Origin: Paraburkholderia fungorum
Lineage (GTDB): Bacteria > Pseudomonadota > Gammaproteobacteria > Burkholderiales > Burkholderiaceae
Assembly (NCBI RefSeq): GCF_900099835.1
Contig: NZ_FNKP01000001.1
Span: forward strand, 744,001-808,000
DNA length: 64,000 bases
Direction of reading: 5' to 3'
This document shows, in pieces, positions 36,576 to 45,850 of the stretch (the first letter of the stretch is position 1; each line of letters opens with the position of its first letter). The position numbers and the translations under genes were made by a program. The notes under the pieces are model-generated. The model saw only the letters and a list, made by a program, of their open reading frames with translations. It searched no databases and was not told where the DNA came from.

Positions 36576-37052
36576 ATGGGACTCAACGAAGCGCCGCTTC
36601 TGTTCAACTTCGAGGTCGAGTCTTCGGAGAATTTCACTTATATCCCGATGTCGGTGCGTTTCAATCTCGACCGCTTCGGGCTGCGTATTTCGCTGGATCA
36701 GTGGCAGTCGCTGCCGCTCGAAGACCGTAAGCTGCTGGCGCGTTTTCCCGTCGACGAAGACGCGCAGATCGAGCCGAATTTCGATCATGCGCTGTTCGAA
36801 ATGCTGCGCACCCACGCGAATGTCGAGCCGGACTGGTTCACGCCGGAGGAGTCGCCCGCGTGGCGCCGCACCGACAGCGTGCCGGACGGTGTGACGCGGC
36901 AGGCGGAACTGGCGGGGCTGGCGAGTCCGAGCGTCGACCGCTGGGCGGAGCTGGAGCCGTTCAAGCGCTACGTGCTGGCGAAGCTGTCGCGCAAGCCGGA
37001 GGCCAACCACGACTTCATCCCGGCGATGAAGGAGTTTGGCGCGGCGGAGTAA
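36576..37052 (+). CDS. Nitrate reductase associated protein
   Basis: A 158-residue soluble protein with FNFEVESSENFTYIPMSVRF near the start and WAELEPFKRYVLAKLSR near the end. These are the conserved features of the nitrate-reductase-associated family, first noted beside assimilatory nitrate reductase genes. Its biochemical role is not well defined; cyanobacterial relatives are needed for nitrate reductase activity. Here it stands next to fdhD, another molybdoenzyme accessory gene, with no reductase nearby. Confidence 0.8.
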   Translation: MGLNEAPLLFNFEVESSENFTYIPMSVRFNLDRFGLRISLDQWQSLPLEDRKLLARFPVDEDAQIEPNFDHALFEMLRTHANVEPDWFTPEESPAWRRTDSVPDGVTRQAELAGLASPSVDRWAELEPFKRYVLAKLSRKPEANHDFIPAMKEFGAAE

Positions 37053-37486
37053 GCGGGGCCGTTCAGTCAGCATCGCCAGATATTGGCGCTTAAGCCGCCA
37101 GTCCGCAGATATCGCCGCGGTCGTCTAAACCTGACCGACTGTTTCGCGCTGTCGTCTGCCGGTCACGGAGCGTGCTTCGACATCTCGTGCAGCCTGCCGA
37201 CGCATTCGTCCCGCTTCTTCCGACTGTCATACGTTTGCCGCGAGACGTCGATATAAACGCGTCGCACAACGAACCTCAAGCGCAAACGTTGTCGCCGAAA
37301 CCTGGCGTGAAGCCGCACCGCACAACGCCTCTCCAGCGCTCATTTTTTTCATCCTCACACCCTCAACCCTGCCAGAGCCCTGCCGTTATTCATGGGTTGG
37401 CGCGTAAAAAGACTCCAATCGATGCGGCCCGACGCACCGAAAGCGACACGCGCTCCCGCACTCGGAACGATTGACGTTCGGAACCC
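37053..37486. other. 434-bp non-coding interval upstream of the GGDEF-EAL gene
   Basis: I see no gene, tRNA or clear terminator here. The interval presumably holds the promoter for the downstream c-di-GMP gene, but I found no convincing sigma-70, sigma-54 or flagellar sigma-28 motif. Confidence 0.5.
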
Positions 37487-40400
37487 ATGACTCTTTTCTT
37501 ATCGAAGCGGCTGCTGATCAACATCGCGGTCGTCGTCGCCGCGGTCGGTGCGAACGCGTTCGTCGCCTACACGCAGATTTGCGGTCAACGCGACGCCGAC
37601 ACGCGCATGCTGCGGTCGATGAGCGTGCGCCAGAATCTCGACGCCTATCACGCGGCGCTCGACGACGGCCTCGCCGCGCTCAGCCGTTTCGAAGCGTCGG
37701 ACAAGTCCGAGCCGGTCAGCGCGGCCGCCGCGATGACCAGCCGGCTTACCGATCTGGAGCGTCATCTGGGCGACTCGTTGAGCGACGAACCCGCCGCGCT
37801 GGCCGCGCTGTCGGCGCTAGCCAAAGACAGCCACGCGCTCGAACACGATATCGAAGACGCGCTGCTGAGAGACCCCAGCGTCGGCGCGCAGGCGTCGCAC
37901 GCGTGGGCCGCGTCGACCTACACACATCTGAGCATCGGACTCGATCGCGTCGAAGCCGGGCTGGCCGCGCTGCGCAAAGAGGAAAACCGCGCGTTGCAGG
38001 CGTCGTTGGCGGCGTCGGCGAACGAGACGCAGCGCGCGATGTTCGTGCTGATCGTGACGATGCTGGCGGGCAGCGTGCTGCTGTTCGTGACCTTCGGCGC
38101 GCGCGACAAGAGCGCGCGCGAAAAGCTGCGGACGCTGCGCGCGGTCGGCCGCAACGACGAACGTTTTCGCGGACTGTTCGCCGATCATCCGGTGCCGATG
38201 TATATCTTCGACCGCGAGACGCTGCGCTTTCTGGCCGTCAACGCGGCGGCGGTCCAGCAATACGGTTATTCGGAGAGCGAATTCCTCAATATGTCGATTC
38301 GCGCGATCCGCTCGCACGGCGAGATTTCGCGTCTCGAATCGCATCTGCAGCGCAGCGACGCGCTCGGCTATGGCCGCACGATGGCGGGCATCTGGCATCA
38401 CAAGCGCAAGGACGGTTCGTCGATCAGCGTCGACGTGTCGTATCACGCGCTCGATTTCATCGGACGCGCGGCGCTGTTCGTGCTGGCCGTCGACGTGACC
38501 GACCAGATCAACGCGGAAGCCGAAGCACAGCGTTCGAACCAGATGCTCGAAGCGGTGATCGACAACATCCCGCAGCGTATTTTCTGGAAGGACGAGGAGT
38601 CGCGTTATCTCGGCTGCAACATGGCGTTTGCCCGCGATGCGGGGCTCGCGTATCCCGAGCAGGTGGTCGGCAAGAGCGACGCCGATCTGCCATGGCGCGC
38701 ATTCTCCGAGATGCTGCACAAGCACGACAAGGAGGTGATGAGCACCTCGATGCCGAAGATGAATTTCGAAGTCGACTTCGTGATCGACGGCGTGCATCGC
38801 ACCACGATTACCAGCAAGCTGCCGTTCACCGACGGCGACGGCCGCGTGATCGGCGTGCTCGGTTCGTACACGGACATCACCGAGCGCAAGCGCGCCGATC
38901 TCGCGCTGCGTCTGCAAAGCCGCGCGCTCGACGCCAGCGTCAACGCGATTCTGATTACCGCGCCGTCGCCGACCGGCAATCTGATCGAGTATGTGAACCC
39001 GGCTTTCATGCGCATCACCGGCTACGATCCCGCCGAGGTGATCGGCCACGATTGCCGCGTCTTGCAGCGCGACGACCGCGAGCAGGAAGGCGTCGCGCTG
39101 ATCCGCCAGGCGCTGGCGGCGAACCGCGAGGTGAGCGCGGTGGTGCGCAACTATCGCAAGGACGGCGCGCTGTTCTGGAATCAGCTGTTCATCGCTCCGG
39201 TGCCGAACGCGGAAGGCATGATTACGCATCACATCGGCGTGATCAACGACGTGACCGACCTGATGCGCTATCAGGAGCAACTCGAATATCAGGCCAATTA
39301 CGATAGCCTCACGCGTCTGCCGAACCGGAACCTGCTGCGCGACCGGCTGGAGCATTCGCTGATCGTCGCGCAACGGCATCACTCTGGCGTCGCGGTCGTA
39401 TTCCTCGATCTGGACGGCTTCAAGAACGTCAACGACAGCCTCGGACACAGCGTCGGCGACCGGCTGCTGGCGGTGGTCGCCGAGCGGCTCGCGCGCTGTT
39501 CGCGGACCAGCGACACGGTCGCGCGTCACGGCGGCGACGAGTTCGTGATCGTGATGACCGATACCGTCGACGAACAATCGCTGATCGCGTGGATGGAGCG
39601 CGTACGCGCGTCGATTGCCGAACCCGTGTGGCTCGACGGCACCGAGCTTTATGTCGGCTGCAGCATGGGCGCGAGCCTGTTCCCGCAAGACGGCGACGAT
39701 GCCGAAACGCTGATGAAAAAGGCCGATCTCGCGATGTATCGCGCGAAGGACATGGGCCGCAACACGTTCCAGTTCTATCAGCCGGAGATGAACGCGAGCG
39801 CCGGAGCGCGGCTGAATCTCGAACGGCGTTTGCGGCGCGCGCTGCGCGACAACGAGTTCCTGCTGCATTACCAGCCGCAGGTGGACATCGAGACCGGGCA
39901 GATTGTCGGCACCGAGGCGCTGGTGCGCTGGCTCGACCCGGAAGTCGGGCTGGTGCCGCCGTCGTCGTTTATTCCGATGGCCGAGGAAAGCGGGTTGATC
40001 GGGCCGCTGACCGAATGGGTGCTGCGCGAGGCGTGCCGGCAGAACAAGGCTTGGCAGGACGAAGGGCTGCCGTCGGCGCGCGTGTCGGTGAATCTGTCGG
40101 CGCGGGTGTTCCAGCAGCGCGATATCGCGAGGCTGGTGATGCAGGTGCTCGACGAGACCGGACTCGAACCGCAATATCTCGAACTCGAACTGACCGAAAG
40201 CGCGATCATGCGCAACGCCGAGGAAGCGGTGTCGATGCTCAACGAGTTGCACGCGCTGGGCATCGGTCTTGCCATCGACGATTTCGGCACCGGTTATTCG
40301 AGCCTCAGCTATCTGAAACGCTTCCCGGTGGACCGGTTGAAGATCGACCGGTCGTTCGTGTCGGATATCGGTGTCTCGGGTGACGACGAGACGATCACGT

Positions 40401-40597
40401 CCGCGATCATCGCGCTCGCGCATTCGCTGAAGTTGCAGGTGATTGCCGAGGGCGTGGAAACGTCCGCGCAACTCGACTTCCTGAGAGAGCGCGCGTGCGA
40501 TGAAATGCAGGGCTTCTATTTCGCGAAGCCGTTGTCGACGGATGCGATTGCGCAGTTGATGCAGGGTGGCGTGGGGATGGAGTTGGAGACGGCGTAG
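37487..40597 (+). CDS. Membrane PAS-GGDEF-EAL dual-domain c-di-GMP protein
   Basis: A 1036-residue inner-membrane sensor. Transmembrane helices at about 9-27 and 180-204 flank a helical periplasmic region. PAS-type domains then follow at about 225-345, 350-470 and 475-600. The diguanylate cyclase domain has an intact active site, HGGDEF (681-686), and an intact inhibitory I-site, RTSD (673-676). The EAL phosphodiesterase domain starts with EAL at 810-812 and keeps IDDFGTGYSSLSYLKRFP. Both activities look intact, so net activity probably depends on the signals. It is a single-gene unit as far as can be seen. Confidence 0.93.
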   Translation: MTLFLSKRLLINIAVVVAAVGANAFVAYTQICGQRDADTRMLRSMSVRQNLDAYHAALDDGLAALSRFEASDKSEPVSAAAAMTSRLTDLERHLGDSLSDEPAALAALSALAKDSHALEHDIEDALLRDPSVGAQASHAWAASTYTHLSIGLDRVEAGLAALRKEENRALQASLAASANETQRAMFVLIVTMLAGSVLLFVTFGARDKSAREKLRTLRAVGRNDERFRGLFADHPVPMYIFDRETLRFLAVNAAAVQQYGYSESEFLNMSIRAIRSHGEISRLESHLQRSDALGYGRTMAGIWHHKRKDGSSISVDVSYHALDFIGRAALFVLAVDVTDQINAEAEAQRSNQMLEAVIDNIPQRIFWKDEESRYLGCNMAFARDAGLAYPEQVVGKSDADLPWRAFSEMLHKHDKEVMSTSMPKMNFEVDFVIDGVHRTTITSKLPFTDGDGRVIGVLGSYTDITERKRADLALRLQSRALDASVNAILITAPSPTGNLIEYVNPAFMRITGYDPAEVIGHDCRVLQRDDREQEGVALIRQALAANREVSAVVRNYRKDGALFWNQLFIAPVPNAEGMITHHIGVINDVTDLMRYQEQLEYQANYDSLTRLPNRNLLRDRLEHSLIVAQRHHSGVAVVFLDLDGFKNVNDSLGHSVGDRLLAVVAERLARCSRTSDTVARHGGDEFVIVMTDTVDEQSLIAWMERVRASIAEPVWLDGTELYVGCSMGASLFPQDGDDAETLMKKADLAMYRAKDMGRNTFQFYQPEMNASAGARLNLERRLRRALRDNEFLLHYQPQVDIETGQIVGTEALVRWLDPEVGLVPPSSFIPMAEESGLIGPLTEWVLREACRQNKAWQDEGLPSARVSVNLSARVFQQRDIARLVMQVLDETGLEPQYLELELTESAIMRNAEEAVSMLNELHALGIGLAIDDFGTGYSSLSYLKRFPVDRLKIDRSFVSDIGVSGDDETITSAIIALAHSLKLQVIAEGVETSAQLDFLRERACDEMQGFYFAKPLSTDAIAQLMQGGVGMELETA

Positions 40598-40683
40598 GGG
40601 GCGTGGGGCTGTTGCCCCTGGATTGGCCTTCGCCCCTCCACCGCCTGCCCCTTGCAACTGTTGGGCTCATCGCCCCCTCGCCG

Positions 40684-41298
40684 TTACTTCGCCGGTGTCT
40701 CCACAAACACCGGTAACGCCTCCGCCAACGCCGAAAACGCCTGCAAATGCGGATGCTCCGCCTTGTCGACGATCTCCGGCAACATCATCTGGGTGAAATC
40801 CCACGCTACCGCCACGGTGACGTCCGCTGCATCGAACTGTTCCTGCCGGGTTGGCAACGTCGCCGCCGCGACTTCGCGTTCGAGTTCCGCGTAAGCGGCG
40901 AGCAGCTGCGTGCGCACCCGCTGGACCCATGGCTCGTGCTGCTTCTCCGCCGGCCGCAGATTGCGCTCGTAGACGATCTGCACCGTCTTCTCGCAGGCGG
41001 CCAGCGCGAGGCCGGTCAGGCGGGCGGCACGCAGCGCGTCGTCGGGACGGGTGGGGAACAGGCGCGGCTCCGGCCCGGCGAGCGTCGCCAGATATTGAAG
41101 AATCACCGTCGAATCCATCACGCAGCGGCCGTCTCCGGCGACCAGCGTCGGCGCCTTGACGACCGGGTTGATCTTCGCGAACTGGTCGTAGGTGCTGAAC
41201 ACCGAGACCGACTCGTGCTCGAAGTCGAGTTTCATCAGTTTGAGACAGATAGCGACTCGCCGGACGTACGGCGAGTCGAGCATTCCGATCAGTTTCAT
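40684..41298 (-). CDS. Glutathione S-transferase-like protein
   Basis: A 204-residue protein. An N-terminal thioredoxin-like domain includes LIGMLDSPYVRRVAICLKLM, with SPYVRR as probable active-site loop, and INPVVKAPTLVAGDG plus VMDSTVILQYL as the glutathione-binding strand and Ser. An alpha-helical C-terminal domain follows. The ATG at 41298 has ACGGA upstream. It diverges from a LysR gene 160 bp away, which may regulate it. Substrate unknown. Confidence 0.88.
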   Translation of the reverse strand: MKLIGMLDSPYVRRVAICLKLMKLDFEHESVSVFSTYDQFAKINPVVKAPTLVAGDGRCVMDSTVILQYLATLAGPEPRLFPTRPDDALRAARLTGLALAACEKTVQIVYERNLRPAEKQHEPWVQRVRTQLLAAYAELEREVAAATLPTRQEQFDAADVTVAVAWDFTQMMLPEIVDKAEHPHLQAFSALAEALPVFVETPAK

Positions 41299-41458
41299 GT
41301 CCATTCCGTTAGAAGTTCTATCATTGTGCGTCCGGGCCTGATGCAACGAGGCACTGGTCCGACAGGCATGGGCCGTCACGCATTCACCCGATAGATTAAG
41401 CATCTCCGGGCATCAAAAAAAGCGACAATTACCGACGATCTCCGTCAGAATTTCTTAC

Positions 41459-42400
41459 ATGAAGCCGATTCCGCCACTTACCGCGCTCCGCTGTTTCGAG
41501 GCCGTCGCCCGTTTGGGCGGCGTGACCCCGGCGGCGCGCGAGTTGCATGTCACTCACTCGGCGGTCAGTCAGCAGATCAAGGTGCTCGAAGACGTGATGG
41601 GCGTCGTGCTGTTCATCCGCGAGGCGCGCGGGCTCAGGCTGACCGAAGAAGGGCGGCTTTACGCGCTCGACATTCGCGCGGCGCTGCGCGACATCACGCA
41701 GGCTACCCGCCGCGCGCAGGCACGTCCGCATGAAAGCGAACTGGTGATCTCGACTTTGCCGTCGTTCGCGCAGCACTGGCTGGTGCCGCGGCTGGCGAGT
41801 TTTCGGGACGCGCATCCGTACTATCGGGTCCGGCTGCTCACCAGTCTGCAGATCGAGGATTTCCGCCAGGGCGTCAGCGATATCGGCATTCGCATGGGGC
41901 AGGGACATTGGCCCGACGTCGCGCAACAAAAGCTGTTCGACGACGACATGGTCGTCGTCGCCGCCCCACATTTCGCGCTTGGGCCGAATGGCCGCCTGCC
42001 CGTCACCGCCGGGGACGTGCTCGCCTGTCCGCTGATCTCCAGCCCCGACGCGCCTTGGGCCGACTGGTGCCGGGCGGCGCAGGTGGCCGAACCGGCGGCG
42101 CAGAGCGTGGTGTTGTCCGCGAACGACTCGAATATCGTGATCGGCGCGGTACGGGCGGGGCAGGGTGTTGCGCTCGAACGACGCAGCCTGGTCGCGCACG
42201 CATTAGCGCAACGCGAACTGGTGCAGATCACCGATATCTGCGTGCCTTATCCCTACCCGTATTGGCTCGTATGGCGGCAGCGCGAAATTCTCGACGCCCG
42301 TCAGGCGCATTTTGCACAGTGGATCGAAGGACAAGTTGATGCTTATTTGCGCGGCGGCGGCGCTTTACCGGCCCATCCTGCGACGCTCCGAACGGCGTAG
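41459..42400 (+). CDS. LysR-family transcriptional regulator (GcvA-like)
   Basis: A 313-residue LysR regulator. The N-terminal HTH covers about 1-65 (LTALRCFEAVARLGGVTPAARELHVTHSAVSQQI). The substrate-binding domain runs from about 90 to 295. The overall sequence resembles the GcvA-type subgroup that often sits near single divergent enzyme genes. It diverges from the glutathione S-transferase gene, the usual layout for a LysR regulator and its target. The inducer is unknown. Confidence 0.9.
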   Translation: MKPIPPLTALRCFEAVARLGGVTPAARELHVTHSAVSQQIKVLEDVMGVVLFIREARGLRLTEEGRLYALDIRAALRDITQATRRAQARPHESELVISTLPSFAQHWLVPRLASFRDAHPYYRVRLLTSLQIEDFRQGVSDIGIRMGQGHWPDVAQQKLFDDDMVVVAAPHFALGPNGRLPVTAGDVLACPLISSPDAPWADWCRAAQVAEPAAQSVVLSANDSNIVIGAVRAGQGVALERRSLVAHALAQRELVQITDICVPYPYPYWLVWRQREILDARQAHFAQWIEGQVDAYLRGGGALPAHPATLRTA

Positions 42401-42427
42401 CTGGTGCTTCGCGCAGGCAAAAGCAAT

Positions 42428-42455
42428 TTGCTCATGAATTTCAGTCGTATATATT
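42428..42455 (+). promoter_or_regulatory. Possible sigma-70 promoter for the small secreted protein
   Basis: TTGCTC (42428-42433), a 16-bp spacer and TATATT (42450-42455) lie about 160 bp upstream of the small secreted protein gene, in an AT-richer patch. Confidence 0.4.
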
Positions 42456-42617
42456 CGTGGTTCCCATTTCAAAGCTGGCTGGGAAACACGAAGAAACACG
42501 AAGCACCGATTCAGGCAGCGTTTCGCCCGTCCGTTCGAGCGTCATTTTCGCTGCTCATACCCGGTTCCGGGCGCTGCGTTGTCGACTGACTATCCGCCAA
42601 ACCGACTGGAGAGAACA

Positions 42618-42947
42618 ATGTCGTCTTCACCTGCAAAGAAACTGGCTGTGCTGTTGACATCGGTTGTACTAAGCGTGGCAGCCGCCGCGCCTGCGTTTGC
42701 ACAAAGCGGCGGCGGAGGAGGAGGCCCGGCTGGCGATAATTCCGACGCGGCGAAAGCGGACACCGGAACGCGGCCGCACACCACGAAGGCGGAGCGCAAA
42801 GCTGCGCACAAACAAGCGCGAGCGAAGAAAAACGCCGAGTTGAAGAAGCTGGAGGCGAACGGCTATAACCCGGCGGCCAAAGATCCGAATTATCCGAACA
42901 ATATCCAGAAGGCCGAGAAGAAAGCAGGAGAAGGTGCGAGCCAGTAA
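42618..42947 (+). CDS. Small secreted protein, DUF4148-like
   Basis: A 109-residue protein with a clear signal peptide (about 1-28, hydrophobic core LAVLLTSVVLSVAAAAPAFA, cleavage after AFA). A Gly-rich stretch and a strongly basic middle (HTTKAERKAAHKQARAKK) follow. The C-terminus, LKKLEANGYNPAAKDPNYP then NNIQKAEKK, is like the DUF4148 periplasmic proteins abundant in Burkholderiales. Function unknown. GGAGAGAAC precedes the ATG. An 8-bp tandem repeat and a terminator follow. Confidence 0.8.
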   Translation: MSSSPAKKLAVLLTSVVLSVAAAAPAFAQSGGGGGGPAGDNSDAAKADTGTRPHTTKAERKAAHKQARAKKNAELKKLEANGYNPAAKDPNYPNNIQKAEKKAGEGASQ

Positions 42948-43005
42948 GCGGGGGGCTATCCGCTTGTGAAGCTTGTGTGGGCTGCAGAACCGCGAACGCT
43001 ACCTT

Positions 43006-43074
43006 CGAAGCAACGAAGCAACGAAGCAACGAAGCAACGAAGCAACGAAGCAACGAAGCAACGAAGCAACGAAG
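43006..43074. repeat. 8-bp tandem repeat CGAAGCAA, 8 full copies plus a partial
   Basis: Eight identical copies of CGAAGCAA run from 43006 to 43069, with a partial ninth to 43074. The array lies 58 bp after the stop of the small secreted protein and 16 bp before its terminator, so it falls in the predicted 3' untranslated region. Perfect identity suggests recent expansion by slippage. Confidence 0.95.
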
Positions 43075-43090
43075 GTCAACGCATGAAGCA

Positions 43091-43120
43091 AAACGAGGCG
43101 CGAAAGCGCCTCGTTTTTTT
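43091..43120 (+). terminator. Perfect intrinsic terminator after the 8-bp repeat
   Basis: An 11-bp perfect stem (43091-43101 with 43106-43116) closes on a GAAA tetraloop and is followed by a seven-T run (43114-43120). It also lies after the end of the convergent thioesterase gene and may act on both strands. Confidence 0.92.
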
Positions 43121-43167
43121 ATTTGTGCATCGGCCGCGGCAGCAAGCGCGGCTTTAGCGGCAGAAAC

Positions 43168-43560
43168 TCAATCCAGCACCGGCAACGCGCGCGGACGACG
43201 GTCGCTGTCGGTTGCGACATAAGTCAGCATCGCTTCGGTGACCTTCACGACGTCTTCGGTCAGGCTCATGCGCTGCGCGTAGACCTCGACGGCCACCGTC
43301 ACCGACGTATTGCCCGTCTTGACGATATCTGCGTAAAAGCTCAGCAGATCGCCGACGAACACCGGCTGCTTGAACACGAACGAATTGACCGCGATGGTCG
43401 CCACCCGCCCGTTCGCGCGACGGCTTGCCGGAATCGAGCCGGCAATATCCACTTGCGCCATGATCCAGCCGCCGAACACGTCGCCGTGGACATTCGCGTC
43501 CGACGGTTGCGGCACGACGCGCAGCGCGCAAGACTTTTGCGGGAGTTGAGGATCGGACAT
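43168..43560 (-). CDS. Acyl-CoA thioesterase, hotdog fold (YciA-like)
   Basis: A 130-residue protein of the acyl-CoA thioesterase hotdog family. DANVHGDVFGGWIMAQVD carries the catalytic aspartate (Asp27). VATIAVNSFVFKQPVFVGDLLSFYA is the conserved central strand block. The longer frame to 43680 lacks family support; the ATG at 43560 gives normal YciA length. It would hydrolyse short to medium acyl-CoA in the cytosol. It diverges from the ABC exporter gene. Confidence 0.88.
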   Translation of the reverse strand: MSDPQLPQKSCALRVVPQPSDANVHGDVFGGWIMAQVDIAGSIPASRRANGRVATIAVNSFVFKQPVFVGDLLSFYADIVKTGNTSVTVAVEVYAQRMSLTEDVVKVTEAMLTYVATDSDRRPRALPVLD

Positions 43561-43867
43561 CGGGGGCACCCTTGAAAAACGTGTTTGGCCTGGTCGGCTC
43601 GACTGGCAGGCGGGGATTTCACGACAACGGCAGCCATCAACGGTGCAACGCGACGTGTACGGCACGAACCGCGCGGCCACGCTGCGGCCAGCGGCCGGAC
43701 AGCCCGTGAAAAGCGGCGCCAGCCAGCTTCTGCGACAATAGAAAGATCAGGAATTGTACGGGAAAGCGCCCAGCCAGGTCGCGCGGGAACGCAGTGTGCC
43801 AGTCGGCACGCGGCGCTCGGCGCACCGCTGCGAACTCCGGCATTTCCACTTTCCCCAGCCGATCCCC

Positions 43868-45757
43868 ATGCGCCGCACGCCTTCGTCCGAACCCTCGCCG
43901 ATTTCCACCCAGCCTCGCAACGACTGGCAGACCATTCTGTCGCTGCTGCCGTATCTCGCCACCTATAAATGGCGTGTCGGCTTCGCGCTGAGCTGCCTGA
44001 TCGGCGCGAAGGTCGCCAATCTCGGCGTGCCGATCGTGATGAAGAAGATCGTCGACGGCCTCGCGTCGGTGCAGCATCTGACGGCGCTCGGCCGCGCGCA
44101 CGACGCGCCCGGCATCGTGCTGCTGGGCGGCGTCGGCCTGCTGGTGGTCGCGTATGCGGTGGTGCGGCTGTCCACGTCGCTGTTCACCGAATTGCGCGAG
44201 ATACTGTTTTCGAAAGTGACCGAAAGCGCGGTGCGTCAACTGGCGCTGAAGGTGTTTCGTCATTTGCATGCGCTGTCGTTGCGGTTTCATCTCGAACGGC
44301 AAACGGGCGGCATGTCGCGCGATATAGAGCGCGGCACGCGCGGCATCACGCAACTCATTTCATATTCGCTGTACAGCATTCTGCCGACGCTCGTCGAAGT
44401 CGGTCTCGTGCTCGGCTTTTTCGTCGTCAAGTACGAAGCGTATTACGCGGTCGTCACGTTTATCGCGCTGACCGTGTACATCGTTTTCACGGTGAAGGTC
44501 ACCGAGTGGCGCACGCATTTTCGTCGCACGATGAACGACCTCGATTCGAAAGCGAATTCGCGCGCGATCGATTCGCTGCTCAACTACGAGACCGTGAAGT
44601 ACTTCGGCAATGAGGAGTGGGAGGCGAGCCGCTACGACGAAAATCTCAAGCGTTATCGCACGGCGGCGATCAAGTCGCAGCGTTCGTTGTCGGCGTTGAA
44701 TTTCGGGCAGCAGGCGATTATCGGCACGGGCCTCGTGTTCATTCTGTGGCGCGCCACGCAGGGTGTGATGGCCGGGCGCCTCACGCTCGGCGACCTGGTG
44801 CTGATCAACACGTTCATGTTGCAGCTTTATATTCCGCTGAATTTTCTCGGCGTCGTGTATCGCGAACTGAAGCAGAGTCTGACCGACATGGATCGCATGT
44901 TCACGCTGCTCGGCGCCAGCCAGGAAGTGCCCGATCTCGAGAATGCGCCCGCGTTGCAGGTGAGCGGTGCGCAGGTGCGTTTCGAGCACGTGAATTTCGC
45001 GTATGAACCCGCGCGTCAGATTCTGCACGACGTGAGCTTCACGATTGCCGCGGGCACGACGACGGCGGTCGTCGGTCATAGCGGCTCGGGTAAATCGACG
45101 CTCGCGCGGCTGATGTTCCGCTTCTACGATCTGGACCGCGCAACCGGCGGTGCGATTACGATCGACGGTCAGGATATTCGTGACGTCACGCAGGATTCGC
45201 TGCGCGCGTCGATCGGCATCGTGCCGCAGGACACGGTGCTGTTCAACGATTCGATCTACTACAACATCGCTTACGGCCGGCCGTCGGCGACACGCGACGA
45301 AGTGATCGCGGCGGCGCGGGCCGCGCATATCCACGAGTTCATCGAAGGGTTGCCGAAGGGGTACGAAACGCCGGTCGGCGAGCGCGGTTTGAAGTTGTCC
45401 GGCGGCGAAAAGCAGCGCGTGGCGATTGCGCGAACCATCCTGAAGAATCCGCCGATCCTGTTATTCGACGAAGCCACGTCCGCGCTCGATTCGCGTTCCG
45501 AGCGCGCGATCCAGCACGAACTCGATCAGATCGCACGCGAGCGGACGACGCTGATCATCGCGCACCGGTTGTCGACGGTGGTGCACGCGCAGCAGATCAT
45601 CGTGATGGACAAGGGGCGGATCGTCGAACGCGGCACGCATGCCGAGTTGCTGCGCGCGAACGGACTGTTCGCGCAGATGTGGGCGTTGCAGCAGCAACGC
45701 ACGGAGCAGTCGCCGGAGCCGATGGAAGCGGTCGGCGCGGGGGCGGGTGGGCAGTGA
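43868..45757 (+). CDS. Atm1-type ABC exporter (half-transporter, permease plus ATPase)
   Basis: A 629-residue ABC exporter half-molecule. Six transmembrane helices lie in about residues 30-310, with the conserved SRAIDSLLNYETVKYFGNE that marks the Atm1/HMT1 group. The nucleotide-binding domain has Walker A GHSGSGKST (403-411), signature LSGGEKQR and Walker B ILLFDEATSALD. Homologues export glutathione-linked metals or sulfur compounds. A longer frame would need a TTG at 43754, so I use the ATG at 43868, although no strong ribosome binding site is seen. Confidence 0.9.
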   Translation: MRRTPSSEPSPISTQPRNDWQTILSLLPYLATYKWRVGFALSCLIGAKVANLGVPIVMKKIVDGLASVQHLTALGRAHDAPGIVLLGGVGLLVVAYAVVRLSTSLFTELREILFSKVTESAVRQLALKVFRHLHALSLRFHLERQTGGMSRDIERGTRGITQLISYSLYSILPTLVEVGLVLGFFVVKYEAYYAVVTFIALTVYIVFTVKVTEWRTHFRRTMNDLDSKANSRAIDSLLNYETVKYFGNEEWEASRYDENLKRYRTAAIKSQRSLSALNFGQQAIIGTGLVFILWRATQGVMAGRLTLGDLVLINTFMLQLYIPLNFLGVVYRELKQSLTDMDRMFTLLGASQEVPDLENAPALQVSGAQVRFEHVNFAYEPARQILHDVSFTIAAGTTTAVVGHSGSGKSTLARLMFRFYDLDRATGGAITIDGQDIRDVTQDSLRASIGIVPQDTVLFNDSIYYNIAYGRPSATRDEVIAAARAAHIHEFIEGLPKGYETPVGERGLKLSGGEKQRVAIARTILKNPPILLFDEATSALDSRSERAIQHELDQIARERTTLIIAHRLSTVVHAQQIIVMDKGRIVERGTHAELLRANGLFAQMWALQQQRTEQSPEPMEAVGAGAGGQ

Positions 45758-45850
45758 GGGGGCTCGGCTCGGCGTGCTTGCCGGCAGGCGGGCGGGCGAA
45801 GTAGCGGCTGAAACGCGTCCCCGAGTTGTCGCGCTCGCGGGCTTTCGCGT

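Noticed and set aside
37817..40657. A 946-codon minus-strand frame opposite the GGDEF-EAL gene
   Set aside because: Same reasoning: Arg/His/Gln-rich shadow of a gene whose active-site motifs are intact on the plus strand.
43006..43074. The 8-bp repeat array as a CRISPR array
   Set aside because: Units are contiguous 8-mers without spacers and there are no cas genes.
43754..43867. A TTG-initiated N-terminal extension of the Atm1-type exporter
   Set aside because: The extension is basic and low in complexity, with no ribosome binding site. The ATG at 43868 precedes the conserved part.
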